Positions 49,404 to 59,289 of a DNA stretch of 64,000 bases are shown in pieces. Numbering within the stretch: the stretch's first letter is position 1; each line of letters opens with the position of its first letter. The position numbers were made by a program, and so were the translations under genes. The DNA comes from Lutjanus erythropterus (lineage: Eukaryota > Chordata > Actinopteri > Lutjaniformes > Lutjanidae), in the NCBI GenBank assembly GCA_020091685.1, contig CM034603.1, positions 6,081,848 to 6,145,847 of the forward strand. Direction: 5' to 3'. The notes below the pieces were generated by a model. It was given only the letters and a program-made list of their open reading frames with translations. It ran no database searches and was not told the origin of the DNA.

Positions 49404-49439
<36 letters not shown>

Positions 49440-49890
49440 TGCCTCTCCTTGATATTTTTAGCTCGTTACTCAAACACACAAGCCTCTAAAAGTACTCATT
49501 TTTTATGACAAACAGTGCAAAGTTAAGCTCCTGACAAAAACTATAACGTCAGCGGAACAAGAAAAGCCCGGCAATTACACGTCTTCCTCCTCTCTTTTCA
49601 GTACTGTCAGGGCGTCTCTATAAAGGTTTAATATACAGCAAAAAAAGCAACTTTGCAAAGTCAGGTGCCGTCAAAATGAGGCTAAATGAATGCACAGAAA
49701 TGCTGTTTGCCTCCGTAATGTCACTCACTAAGCAGTTTCTCCAAATAAATGGCAGCACACGCGCGCACAATCACCTGAGCTCTGCAGGGAAGCACAACAC
49801 ACCCACAAAGTTTAAGAAAAGCTGCCAGAAACCTGTCTCCAATTAAATCCTGCCTCCACCTTCCAAGTCATTAAGACACGAGCTGGTGCT
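49139..49890. other. Intronic, unique apart from one (GT)n tract
   Basis: No gene, repeat terminus or RNA gene recognised. Confidence 0.5.
49407..49437. repeat. (GT)n microsatellite
   Basis: About 15 units. Confidence 0.95.
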
Positions 49891-49894
49891 GTGT

Positions 49895-50050
49895 TGAGAT
49901 GCACACTCTTCGAGATAAAAGTGTGCACTAGAACCCATAAGAGAACCCTGGTTTCTGGTAGGATCTTTAATTAAGGTTCCACTTAGAAACCTTTCCAAGG
50001 GGTAAACATAAGGGTTATATTTGGAATCATCTACAAACAAGCCACCCTCA
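49895..50050. mobile_element. 'AGAACC' MITE, left part
   Basis: The end ATGCACACTCTTCGAGATAA followed by AGAACCCATAAGAGAACCCT is the inverse of TTTCTAAGAGTGCACA at 51978-51991. It is probably the left half of a MITE whose right half is at 51700-51991. Confidence 0.55.
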
Positions 50051-50107
50051 CCAGAAAATCGTTGTGCAGAAAAATGCAGGCAGCTTATTCTGACTGACGT
50101 GTTTGTT

Positions 50108-50700
50108 TATCGTTAGCTGGCACCCCCTAGTGGACATATTAAGTATGACAGGAAAAGTATAAGGAGCGAAGAAGTCTGTTTGTTTGACCCATCGATCAGC
50201 CCCACCTCCTCCAAATTCAAAGGACTTTCACCCAAGAGACAGGGGTTTACATCCTCTGTGAAATGCAAAGTAAACATATTAACTTTTTGTTAACTGTTGT
50301 GTCACATGACACACGTAATATAGTTATTAAACCCAAACCGCAATCTTGTCCTTGTCGCTTTTGTGCCTAACCCTAACCAAACTGTGACTCTTACAACATA
50401 AACCATGTTTGTAATGTCATATGAGTTATGTCATATGTAACACAGTTATTTTAACCCAAATCATGATATTTTTCTAACCCAAACCAAATGCAACTGTTTT
50501 ACACCGTAAACCATATTTATAATGTCATGTGCGTTAGGTCGTTGCACAAGTGACATCACTTCCATCACGTGACATATGTAATGAAGTTATTTTAACCCAC
50601 ACCACAAGCATTTGCGAGCCCTAACCAAGTAGTTTTATTGCCTAAACCTAAGTTGCCATGTGGCTTATGTAACGAATTAAGGTCCAGTAACCTTGTCACT
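50108..50700 (+). repeat. 'CACCCAAGAGACAGGGGTTT' repeat family, copy 4
   Basis: It starts GCTGGCACCCCCTAGTGGAC, then GACTTTCACCCAAGAGACAG, then repeated blocks such as TAACCCTAACCAAACTGTGA, ACCCAAACCAAATGCAACTG and GCCCTAACCAAGTAGTTTTA, each with nearby ATGTCATATG or CACGTGACAT. The internal blocks are imperfect duplicates of about 130 bp. Confidence 0.6.
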
Positions 50701-50724
50701 GCTGGTACTCTCCACCGGAAATAT

Positions 50725-51278
50725 ACAGGGTGTCCATAAAGTCTCTTTACAATTTAACAAATTTATTACAAAAGCAAATGAATAGACAGAGAAATTATTA
50801 CAAAATGAAAAGTAGATATTGACGTTTTCTTGCCTCATTTAATACACCTCTATATAGGCACCATTAGTTGCACGAAGCACATCAAGACGGTACTCGATTT
50901 CTTGCATGTTCGCTGTAGCATAGTCTCATCAATGGTGGCAATGGCATCAGTGATCTTTTGCTTCAGGTCGTTGATGTCCCATATCTTGGTTCGATACACG
51001 ATATCTTTAACATAATCCCATAGAAAGAATGCGTATCTGATTTTGTTTCAATAAACCACGATACACATTGTGCCTTTACTTGAGGAGTAGCCATTTTTAG
51101 GGTTTTATTTAACAGAACCTATTTCATCAACAGGGTACCTGAAATACACAAATGAAATGTGATTAAAAACTTTAATAACCACTGAGTACATAGAACAAAT
51201 CTGATTAACATATCTCATCAATTGCTTCTGTAGTAAATTTTTTAAATTGTAAAGAGACTTTGTTCCAAAATGACATAC
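50725..51278 (-). mobile_element. Mariner-like deletion derivative (MITE) with transposase ends
   Basis: The terminal region AAAGTCTCTTTACAATTTAA (50738-50757) is repeated perfectly in inverted form at 51242-51261. The outer left end is CAGGGTGTCCAT. The minus strand holds a transposase start at 51094 (MATPQVKAQCVSWFIETKSD) joined near 51030 to the protein's C-terminus (FFLWDYVKDIVYRTKIW, DINDLKQKITDAIATIDETM, and after a frame change EIEYRLDVLRATNGAYIEVY plus stop at 50839). Known: full-length mariner/IS630-type transposases of invertebrates and fish have MATP..KAQCV.WFIETKS at the N-terminus and a C-terminal FFLWGYVKD block. The catalytic middle is deleted, so the copy is non-autonomous. 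Confidence 0.85.
50839..51094 (-). pseudogene. Mariner-like transposase remnant (N- and C-terminal ends only)
   Basis: About 21 N-terminal codons, then an out-of-frame junction to about 65 C-terminal codons that carry one further frame change near 50910. The DD(E/D) core and most of the DNA-binding domain are absent, so no active protein is possible. It lies inside the 50725-51278 element. Confidence 0.8.
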
Positions 51279-51699
51279 AGTCAACCTATTCTGGCGTTTA
51301 GGTATGAGAATATGTAATAAAAGGTTCCCTTCTTAGCTCTTTTCAACCAATATGGAACTGGCCCACCCGTCAGCTTCTACCAAATCCCTTTTATATCCTA
51401 TTGTCTGCTAAGGGTTCTATGTATTTTGTCATCATTCATCATTTAAATAATCTACAGTATGTTACAATTACAACATTTTCCTAAAAAACAATGTGTAGAA
51501 TCATATAAACACAACTGCTTTCAATTTTCACTTATGTCTCTATCTGCAGAGGCAATGCTCTCTGCCTGTATTTCCTTATTTTTTCATTATTTTGCAGTGC
51601 TTGGGATACTTTACCAACCCAAACATCAGTATTTGATGTCCTGGCAATGAGACTATCTTTCTGATGTGTCCACAGACAGCTCAGATAAATCCTACTGAT

Positions 51700-51991
51700 G
51701 CTACCTTTAAGGACAGGAGAGGCTGTAGGTCCCTGGGAAATGGGTTAAAGGTGAGCACAGGACTGGCGGAATCAACAGCTTGACAGATTGGACACAAGCT
51801 TACAAGAATCTTTGAAGAACTCTTTCTTCCACAAAGGATTATTTGGATGAAAAGGGTTCGTAATGGAACCCTTAGTCTCACAAAGAGCCTTTGACAAACC
51901 CTTTCTTCAGAAACAGATTCTTCAGTTCTGGGTAGAATCTCAGCTCTTCAGTAAGAACCCTTCGAGAACCCTTATTTCTAAGAGTGCACAA
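51700..51991. mobile_element. 'AGAACC' MITE, right part
   Basis: GAACTCTTTCTTCCACAAAG, AAGGGTTCGTAATGGAACCC, AACCCTTCGAGAACCCTTAT and the end TTTCTAAGAGTGCACA. Same family as 59290-59910. Probably the other half of the element starting at 49895. Confidence 0.6.
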
Positions 51992-52919
51992 AGCGAAGAA
52001 GAAGAAGAAGAAGAGGAAGAAGCTTCAGCCAATTTAGGAAGTGACGCCCGAACTGTTCTGCATCATTGCCGCCATTACATCACACACCTGTGTCTCGCTG
52101 TCTGTGATGAATAGTTTCGATAAAGCCGCCCGGCTTGGTGGAAATCGATTTAACGAGAGTGAGACACCTGATGGGGCCTCTGTCACCGTGGCTCAGCGTG
52201 CCGAGACACAACTTTCACACTGCTGCCTCTAAACTTTGTCACACATTAGCATAATATGTCTAATAATGCAGCAGTTTCCAACAAAAAAGAGAGTAAGCTG
52301 AACACAGATAACAGGCAGAGCTCCACTGAGAAATAATGTAAGTCAGAAGTTTTGTGTTTTTACAGAATGGATAAGTTGAGACAATACTGAATTCTCATTT
52401 AACTTTTCTTTAATTATCAACTTTCCTGTAAGAAAGCTTAGCTGAGTGGAAATGACTCACACTGCTATGAAGTTATCTTCTTAATTTCACAAGAGAGGAA
52501 AGAGCCTCCACATTATGTCTGCATAAATTCAAATGACTTATTCTTTTAATAATAAATTTCACCATTAAGAATAATATTAACTTGTTATTCTTTTTTTATT
52601 CCTCTTCTACTGCTACTGTTACTCACACAACAGCTACTATTCCTTCGGGTACCACTATTGCTACTACTATCAGATGACAAGTCAGACAGTGTTGTTGTGT
52701 TAAACAGTAGACAACTAATGAGTAATGGTTTGTTGTTAGTTGGTTTGTCACTACTTGGACTTCCTTTACGTCATGTTTAACCTGAATCTGAATCAGTCAT
52801 TTCACTCTGGTTTTTCATTCCTCTGAATGTACTTGTAGACTGACAACCATACAGATGAGGACAAAGACAACAAAACTGAACAAATAAAGGTACATTTATC
52901 TGTAAACGCTTAACATTGA
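51992..52919. other. Intronic; GAA-rich run then unique sequence
   Basis: A GAA/GGAAGAAG purine run lies at 51996-52023. The rest is unrecognised, with a TGCTACTAC-rich stretch around 52605-52670. Confidence 0.5.
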
Positions 52920-53177
52920 AGGGTCACAGGTGGGTTGGAGCCTGTCCCAGCTGACACTGGGCGAGAGGCGGGGTACACACTGGACAGGTTACCAGTCCCT
53001 CTCACACATAGAGACCGACAACCATTCCTGCTCACATTCACACCTACAGGCAATTTAGAGTCAACTGTTAACTGACCTGCATGTCTTGCAGGACTGGACT
53101 GTGGGGGGGAGCCAGAATACCCGGAGAGAACATGCAGACTCCACACAGAAAGGTCCTGCACCACTGGGCCACCCAAG
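52920..53177 (-). mobile_element. Fish SINE body
   Basis: On the minus strand: GGTGGCCCAGTGGTGCAGGA (head remnant), CTTTCTGTGTGGAGTCTGCA, ACTCTAAATTGCCTGTAGGT and ACCTGTCCAGTGTGTACCCC, then CGCCTCTCGCCCAGTGTCAG. This is one of the commonest fish retroposons. Most of its tRNA-like head is missing. A tail fragment of the same family is at 7485-7595. Confidence 0.8.
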
Positions 53178-53270
53178 GCTTACAGCACTGGGTGGTCCCC
53201 ATCAAAGTACTAACCAGAGCTAATCCTGCTTAGTTTAGATTAGACAAGATCAGGCATGTGGTATGGCGCC
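53178..53270 (-). pseudogene. 5S rRNA-derived sequence (SINE head or 5S pseudogene)
   Basis: On the minus strand: GGCGCCATACCACATGCCTG, ATCTTGTCTAATCTAAACTA, AGCAGGATTAGCTCTGGTTA, GTACTTTGATGGGGACCACC, then AGTGCTGTAAGCC. This follows the 5S rRNA order GCCATACCAC..., GATCTCGTCTGATCT, AAGCTAAGCAGGGTC, GGTTAGTACTTGGATGGGAGACC, GTGCTGTAAGC. About 93 of ~120 nt remain, with deletions and many changes in the internal promoter region. It directly abuts the SINE body at 53177, so it may be the 5S-type head of a SINE. It is not a functional rRNA gene. Confidence 0.8.
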
Positions 53271-53809
53271 AAATAAATAAAGAAGAATAAAGAATGCATA
53301 AGTAAAAATCTTTTACAAGTCAAGTGTCTCAGATGTAAGGCATGAATAATACAAATAGCGCAAAGAAAGGAATATTGAATGAATATACATACATGAAGTG
53401 GATTATTATGTACAGTGTATGCATATACATTATGTACAGTATACAGGGTTTAAATTGACAATGACTGTACACGATTACATGTTCACGTTAAAAACAAACT
53501 GGTACACTTAAATTGTAATAGGCTTGGATGGCATAACATCACAACTGCATGATTTTCAGTACTGACAAAAGTATAGATGCTCCCCTTTCTATTAAACTGA
53601 AGCTGTATTGAAGTGATGCATTGTAGTGCGCAGCACATGCCACCAGAGGTCAGTCTTTCTACTGTTGGACAAGGCAGCTAAGCTGAAAAACATGGGAATT
53701 TTGGGATAAAGTTACACAAATACTGTCTTATACCGTATACCCCTGTAAAATATCATGAAGGTATAAAAATATACATATAGTCTACAATGGAACTGGATAT
53801 TTGGGGGTT
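53271..53809. other. Intronic, no recognised feature
   Basis: AT-rich sequence with TATGTACAGT words around 53405-53450. Confidence 0.5.
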
Positions 53810-55105
53810 ATGACAGTCCATGTAAAGCCATGTAACTAATGTATATAAAGTTGTGTTACATCAACATTAGCCAGTGTCAACTCTGACATAAACACTACAC
53901 ACTGTGGTTAGAGAGCCATAGATGTGACAGAACTTGGTCTTGACTTGGTCTTAACCCCTTAAAGACTTGGACTTGTCTCAGTCTCTGTACACTCTGATCT
54001 TGATCTTTATCTTGGTCTTGACTACATCTGGTGTGATGGATCTGCAGTTATATTTCCTGACTAATTTAAGCGTTTACCGGTATCCCACAAGCAAATCCCA
54101 CGAGGCCTTGCTTTAAAAGTTGGACACAGCGCTTAAAATGTTGCATGTTGTAATCAGAGGCATTTTGTATTCACTTGAGTTGCTTGCTCATTTAGAGCTC
54201 ACTTGACAAAGCATCACACTAACAATAAAGGGTAGAAACAGCTGGCTGACAGTCCCATAAGATGATGTCCCTCAACCCTGACTGGGAAAAAGACTTTCAC
54301 TTGAAACTGTAGATAAACACTGCCCTGACTTCACTCCCGCAAAACAACAGCTGTGTAGACCTGTCTCCATACAACACTAAATACTCCTCAAACCCAAACC
54401 ATGTAAAGTACAGGATGTTTTGGGGTTATCATTGTTTAGCACAAGCAAAAACACGAGACAGGTCACATAAAGTCATGTAGTTAATGTATATAAAGTTGTG
54501 CTACATCTATATTAGCTGAAATCAGCTATGACATAAATGCTATACACTGGTCAGAGAGCTAGAGATGTGACAGCCCTGGTCTTGGTCTTGACTCAGCCTC
54601 GCTCTGCCTTGGTCTTGGTCTTGACTTGGTCCAAACCCCCCCAAAGTCTTAAACTTATCTCAGTCTCAATACTCTATGGTCTTGGTCTTGACTTTACGTG
54701 GTCTTGACTACATCATTAGTGTGATGGATCTATAGTGATGTTTTTGGACCGTTTAAAGCATTTAAGCCTTTCATTTGTCGTCCTATAATTGTAGCTTGTG
54801 GGTATTTTTCAGCTAACACAAGTTGGACACAGCACTAAAATGCTGTATGTGTCAAATCAGAGAGATTTTGGATTCATTTCAGTTGCTTGCTCATTTGTTA
54901 ACTTGACAAAGCACCACAGTAACAATAAAGGGTAGAAACAGCTGGCTGACAGACCCATAAGACAATGTCCCTCAAGCCTGATTGGGAAATAGACTTTCAT
55001 TTCAAAATGTAGACACACTGTTGTGTCTACATAGAGCATAGAGCAACAGTTCTGCTAAAGTTTTCTCCATACAACACAACATAAACCATGTAATGTACAG
55101 CATAC
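53810..55105. repeat. Tandem duplication of a ~0.6-0.7 kb unit
   Basis: Unit 1 (about 53810-54417) and unit 2 (about 54418-55105) share a long ordered series: GGGGTTAT, AATGTATATAAAGTTGTG, AGAGATGTGACAG (AT in unit 1), repeated TTGGTCTTGACT words, GTGTGATGGATCT, AGTTGGACACAGC, GAAACAGCTGGCTGACAG, CCCATAAGA, ATGTCCCTCAA and TCTCCATACAACAC. Similarity is about 80% by eye, so the duplication is old. Confidence 0.85.
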
Positions 55106-56440
55106 TGAAATGATTCTCATATATCAGGCTTTTATATAAAATGTCTTTATGAAGAAAATCTGCAGCAGATGAGCTGTGATCCAGGGAGGTTATCACGCAT
55201 CATCGATGACTGCACTCTATTTGTCAGTAAATATCACAAGTGATTATGAACACAGCTAAAGCAACACTTCACAGGTACACACTGCATAAACACAGTGTTA
55301 TTAAGAATGAATTGCATCCAGCTTGGAGCTATAAATCATCACCAGCCCACCTGCTACATCTGTAACTGGAACAGAACAATCTTATACAACATGGTCCCTG
55401 TCCAGCTGTCCAGAGCTCTTTTCTCTTATGTACTGGAACACAGTCAGTACATCCTCAGCCTGCCTCTACAACTGAGCCAAAATGGTCACGATCATGTAAC
55501 TGTAATGGTATTTCATCAACTGAGTGTTATGTAATGTGAATTCAAAGCCTCAAACAGTGTCTCAAAGAACAACTTATTCATCACTTGATTCAAATTCTTG
55601 CAATTATTCACTAGAAGGGCATTGGTGCAAAGGTTTATTTTCAAGGTTACAGCTTTGGAGAAAAAATAACAATTTGCAGTTTAAAGACGGGGTGCAATGA
55701 CCCAACCCTGTGACAAAGCAGGAATAAATGCAGTTGTAAAATTGCAATAGATGAATAAATTTCATTGGTGTTTGAAAGGATCCTAAAATAAACACATAAC
55801 ATAGAATATTATTCTGAATATTTGATGTACATGATGAGGCATAGTGTATTTTGTTCTCATGTGTTACCGGCCAAGCACACTGAGTGCTTTAATTAATCTG
55901 TTAACAAGAACAAAGTGCCATCACTTTGTATCATTAAAGCAGTCAGTAGAGTTAGTTGTGGCTGTGGCAAAAAGTGTCCCTTGCCGCAGAAAGTCTCACA
56001 CCAAGTGAGTCAGAGCTTTTTTAGAGTTTTGCTTTTGAACTTTGAGTGATCATTAACTTTATTAGGCTGACTATATCTAACATCTTCTGCTGCAGACGCA
56101 CCTGCAGCCCCTGGACGCAAACACAATATGGAATCTACACCAAACTACTAGGTTTAACGAATTTCATTTCTGGCATAGTGTGCTTCTGCTCCCAAGATAG
56201 AAAATGTCTAATTTTCTGAAAAAATATTAAGCCCTACACCTCACTACAGCACACTCTAGCAATGCATAGGCTGACATGATTTGCACCCCCACAGTATTCA
56301 ACCAAAGTCGGTGCCCATGGCTGTCCGGATTTCAAAAGGATGATAGACCTGGAATTATTGTTTTTCTTGTCTGGTATTTTTTCTTCAAGCGTCTTTCCTC
56401 TTGTTTTGATTACTGCTGGTGTCTGAATTTCACTTTCTTA
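55106..56440. other. Intronic, no recognised feature
   Basis: Unique by eye, with no gene. Confidence 0.5.
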
Positions 56441-56941
56441 ATGGTTCAAACATTGTGTGACCACCCTACGGGAAGTGCAACTCATAATCCACAAAGGAAC
56501 TTCCCTTCTTTGGTGAAATGCCTCTTACTGTTTTTGCTAATAAATAAGTTTCCCAGTTTTTATTCTTGATGCTTCACTTTAACTTCTTTAAGACATTTCA
56601 AGCAAGTCAGCAAGAGAAAATGCAAATGAATGCTTGTTTCCATCCCCTACTGTTAGGCAATTATTAGGGTATTGGTTTAGTTTATTGGTTTATCGGCAGT
56701 GGGTAGCGTTATATTCATGACACTAGAACTTTTTTGGTAAGTGTTGCCATCGCCATTAGGAGCATAAACTCTTTTGCAAAAAAGTTAAAAAACACTTCAA
56801 GAGAGCACAGGACTTTTTGTGAAATTGAGGAAGTCTTTTTGAATTTGCGATTTCCATCAACATTTAATACTGCAACACTACTTTTGTACTTTTGAACCAT
56901 CCAATAATAGTATCAAGAATAAAAACTGGGAAACAGTAAGG
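56441..56941. mobile_element. Fold-back (inverted-repeat) element
   Basis: A 23-bp perfect inverted repeat lies at 56548-56570 and 56912-56934 (GTTTCCCAGTTTTTATTCTT plus GAT). It is extended by CTTACTGTTT (56524-56533) against its complement at 56932-56941, with an 18-bp interruption in the left arm. ATGGTTCAAA at 56442 pairs with TTTGAACCAT at 56891. The loop is about 340 bp with no coding potential. It is likely a MITE or foldback transposon. Confidence 0.6.
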
Positions 56942-57502
56942 TTAAAAGTAACGCATACTCATGACTTATTTTCAGTGGGAATATCTTGTTGTTCTACAAC
57001 CAAAGTTTATGCATTCAGAATCTTCTTAAGCAGCAATGTAATATCCTGTTTTAGTTTGAACACACCCCATCACGAATTCAGAACTCTTCTTTCTTCAAAT
57101 CCTGCACACAGACCCACTTCACTACCCCTGCAGTCACCCCATGAGCACTGACACTCTCACCACTCTTAAGATCAGATCCTTAATCCAGCTTCCCTCTTTC
57201 TGTCCTCTTGACTTTCAGCACCGACATGTTTCAGCATTTTCAGCCTTGTTAATGCCGAGATAATACTTCATCATCTGGCAAATAAAGCCAAACTCCACCT
57301 TCACCAACAGCCAAGACTGTGGCACAGAGCCACTTGAACTGAGAGCAGCAGAGGCGAAGAGTGAGAGAATAGGGGATGCCAGCCTCAACGATAAGGATTG
57401 CGGGCCAAGTAAATCGCCACATCGGGTTAGTAAATCTAGCAACTTACTAACCCAATTCAGCAGCAGTAGAACAACTTAACACAGAGTTTTCACAACCTGG
57501 TG

Positions 57503-57646
57503 ATGATGGTTGAGCTGATCCTCGTGCTCCCGCTATCCACCGCTGCCTGTGATCGTGGCTTCAGTGCCATGAAGTGCGTTAAAACAGACTGGTTGAGCAA
57601 CCTTGCTCTTGAAATGCTGTGGAAACTGCTATACATTAGCATTTAG
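57503..57646 (+). pseudogene. hAT transposase C-terminal (dimerisation) relic
   Basis: 48 triplets (47 codons plus stop) are open up to a TAG. They read MMVELILVLPLSTAACDRGF, then SAMKCVKTDWLSNLALEMLW, then KLLYISI. Known: the hAT C-terminal dimerisation domain has the signature 'LPLSTA.CERGFS.MK..KT..R..L....L..L..IS'. Here it is CDRGFSAMK, well kept. No upstream transposase is recognisable and no terminal repeats are seen. It is a truncated dead hAT copy of the ZBED/KIAA1586-like kind found in fish. Confidence 0.75.
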
Positions 57647-57867
57647 GGTCTAGCAGTTTTCAGTGCTGAGCGTGTTGTACAGAGAGGGCTGTCAGCAAAG
57701 TAGCTTTGCACTGATGACATGACCAACTTAAACTTTATTCAGGTTGAAGCTGTTTTTGCTCCTGTTTTAAGCACTTAACCAAAAGCTCACTCACACACCC
57801 ACATTAAAAGCAGCTTCCACTTCAACGCCGATCAAATGATTTTCATATTAAGCATTCCAGTCCGTAC

Positions 57868-58104
57868 CTGACTCCATGAACTCTTGGTTGAAGCTGCTCC
57901 AGGCCTCTTTGCTCTTCTCCAGGTTCTCCTCCATGACCTTGATGTCGGCAAAGGGACAGTTGCATTCTGGGAAGCGGGCAGAGCACCGGCACCAGCAGTC
58001 GTTGTTGCGGCAGAGCAACTCGCCCTCCGAGTTGCACGCCACATAGCTGAGGGCCGCCTCCACAAAACGCCCACGCAGGAACTCTGGCAGGACATCTTGC
58101 AATC
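57868..58104 (-). CDS. brinp3: BRINP family (brinp3-like) internal exon, cysteine-rich segment after the MACPF domain
   Basis: This 237-nt exon lies upstream in the gene. Seen: the minus strand has a T-rich tract and CCCAG acceptor, then codons for (G)LQDVLPEFLRGRFVEAALSY, then a cluster of seven cysteines (ACNSEGELLC, DCWCRC, PECNC), then ADIKVMEENLEKSKEAWSSF, ending FMES plus one base at donor CAG|GTACGG. The phase is 1 on both sides, so it splices in frame to 273-51. Known: vertebrate BRINPs have the MACPF domain followed by this EGF-like cysteine block. LQ.LLP..L.ERFV.AALSY.ACNSEGE and CWC.C...FPECNCP..DI.AMEENL fit BRINP3, with BRINP2 the alternative. The frame is open throughout and the cysteines are kept, so the gene looks intact here. 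The Met at 58144 is intronic and not a start. The exon carrying the rest of MACPF must lie beyond 64000. Confidence 0.92.
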
Positions 58105-59289
58105 CTGGGAAAAAGAAGAAAAACACATGGTGAGGTTTCTTCATTTTCAGAACAAAGTGCTATTTTTTTTCTTATCGGCTGCTTCTACATGCCTTCACAT
58201 GTTATTTTTGCAAAGCTGAAAGTAGAACTGTTGAGGCTGTGGAGATGAATTTTTAGCTTTTAGGTATGAGGGAGTTTTTGATACAGTAAAGAACATTGCA
58301 GAAGGAAATTCTTAGCACAGCATTTGCACTCCTACCATTTCTTACAGGATTCTAAACATTAATTTTCAACACATCAAAGTGTTGAAAATTATATTTCTTT
58401 AAAAGCAAAAATCCTTGCCACCTTAGCAGCTTGGAAACACTGCTGTTGGATGGAAATCTATCTTTGAAAATGCATATTTTTACAAATTACATCCAAATGT
58501 TCCTTTAAGGGTATAAAATGTTCAACATATAACATGATTTTAAATTATGTCATATATACACAGTCTCTGACACTAAAATGACATGTCTAATTCAAGCTTA
58601 AATATATGCATGAGAATAGAAGCTATTAAAATGCTCATTTGCAGTACAGCCAGTGTACCATCATGTTATACTGACACTAATAACATGTCTTATCATGGCT
58701 GAGGCCAATAGAGATGATGTCTGCAAAGACAACAGCTCATCAGCTGGATCTGTCTATTGTGTTTGTTGGTCTCGTCTGAAAAGAACTGTCACTTAACCAA
58801 ATTTCAAATGGCTCTCTGTTCTCTGGCTGATTGGGTGACGAGACTTCAGCTACGTTCCTGTGTGGCGGTTTTATCACAGGGTGAGGAAAACAGTTTGTTT
58901 TCTCCAGAGGAACTCAGCCCGTGTCATTTTCACCGGCAGGTCTTGCAGCAGGTACATAAGTGCATATACAGTGAGTTTAGAAGGCCGCCCAGGGGCATAT
59001 TTTAGTAGGTTTGGGAGCTATCAGTAGCAACTGTCACCCAGTCTGCAGTCACCATAAACAACCTGCCACGGGTTGTTTCCTATCTGCAGGCTTTATTATT
59101 TCTTCTCCCCATGGTGTGTTGAAGACGCTCAAATCATCATCGGAGCAGTTTTTTTTTTTTTCACATGATATATTTTTAAAAACAACTTTTGTTGTTTAAA
59201 AGCATATCCAATTATACAGCTCTGATGGATGTTTAGCCTTGTTTCATAGGCATATTTAATATGTAGACAGAATAGTGAGGAGAATTATG

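Larger units (their letters stand above)
274..57867 (-). other. Giant (~57.6 kb) intron of the brinp3-like gene
   Basis: The donor at 57867-57862 (GTACGG) and the acceptor ending at 274 (CTTCCTGCAG) bound an intron that fills almost the whole window. Both sides are phase 1, and the joined protein matches the BRINP family without a gap. I found no second protein-coding gene with splice-consistent exons inside it. The open frames I examined are low-complexity, antisense or repeat-derived. Long introns are common in neural genes and often hold enhancers, but none can be proven from this sequence alone. Confidence 0.85.

Noticed and set aside
53178-53270. Functional 5S rRNA gene
   Set aside because: About a quarter is missing and the internal control region is heavily changed; it abuts a SINE body.
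57832-58219. Other frames overlapping the BRINP exon, including a plus-strand frame of 111 codons
   Set aside because: Shadows of the true exon; only the frame with the seven-cysteine cluster matches the family and fits the splice phases.
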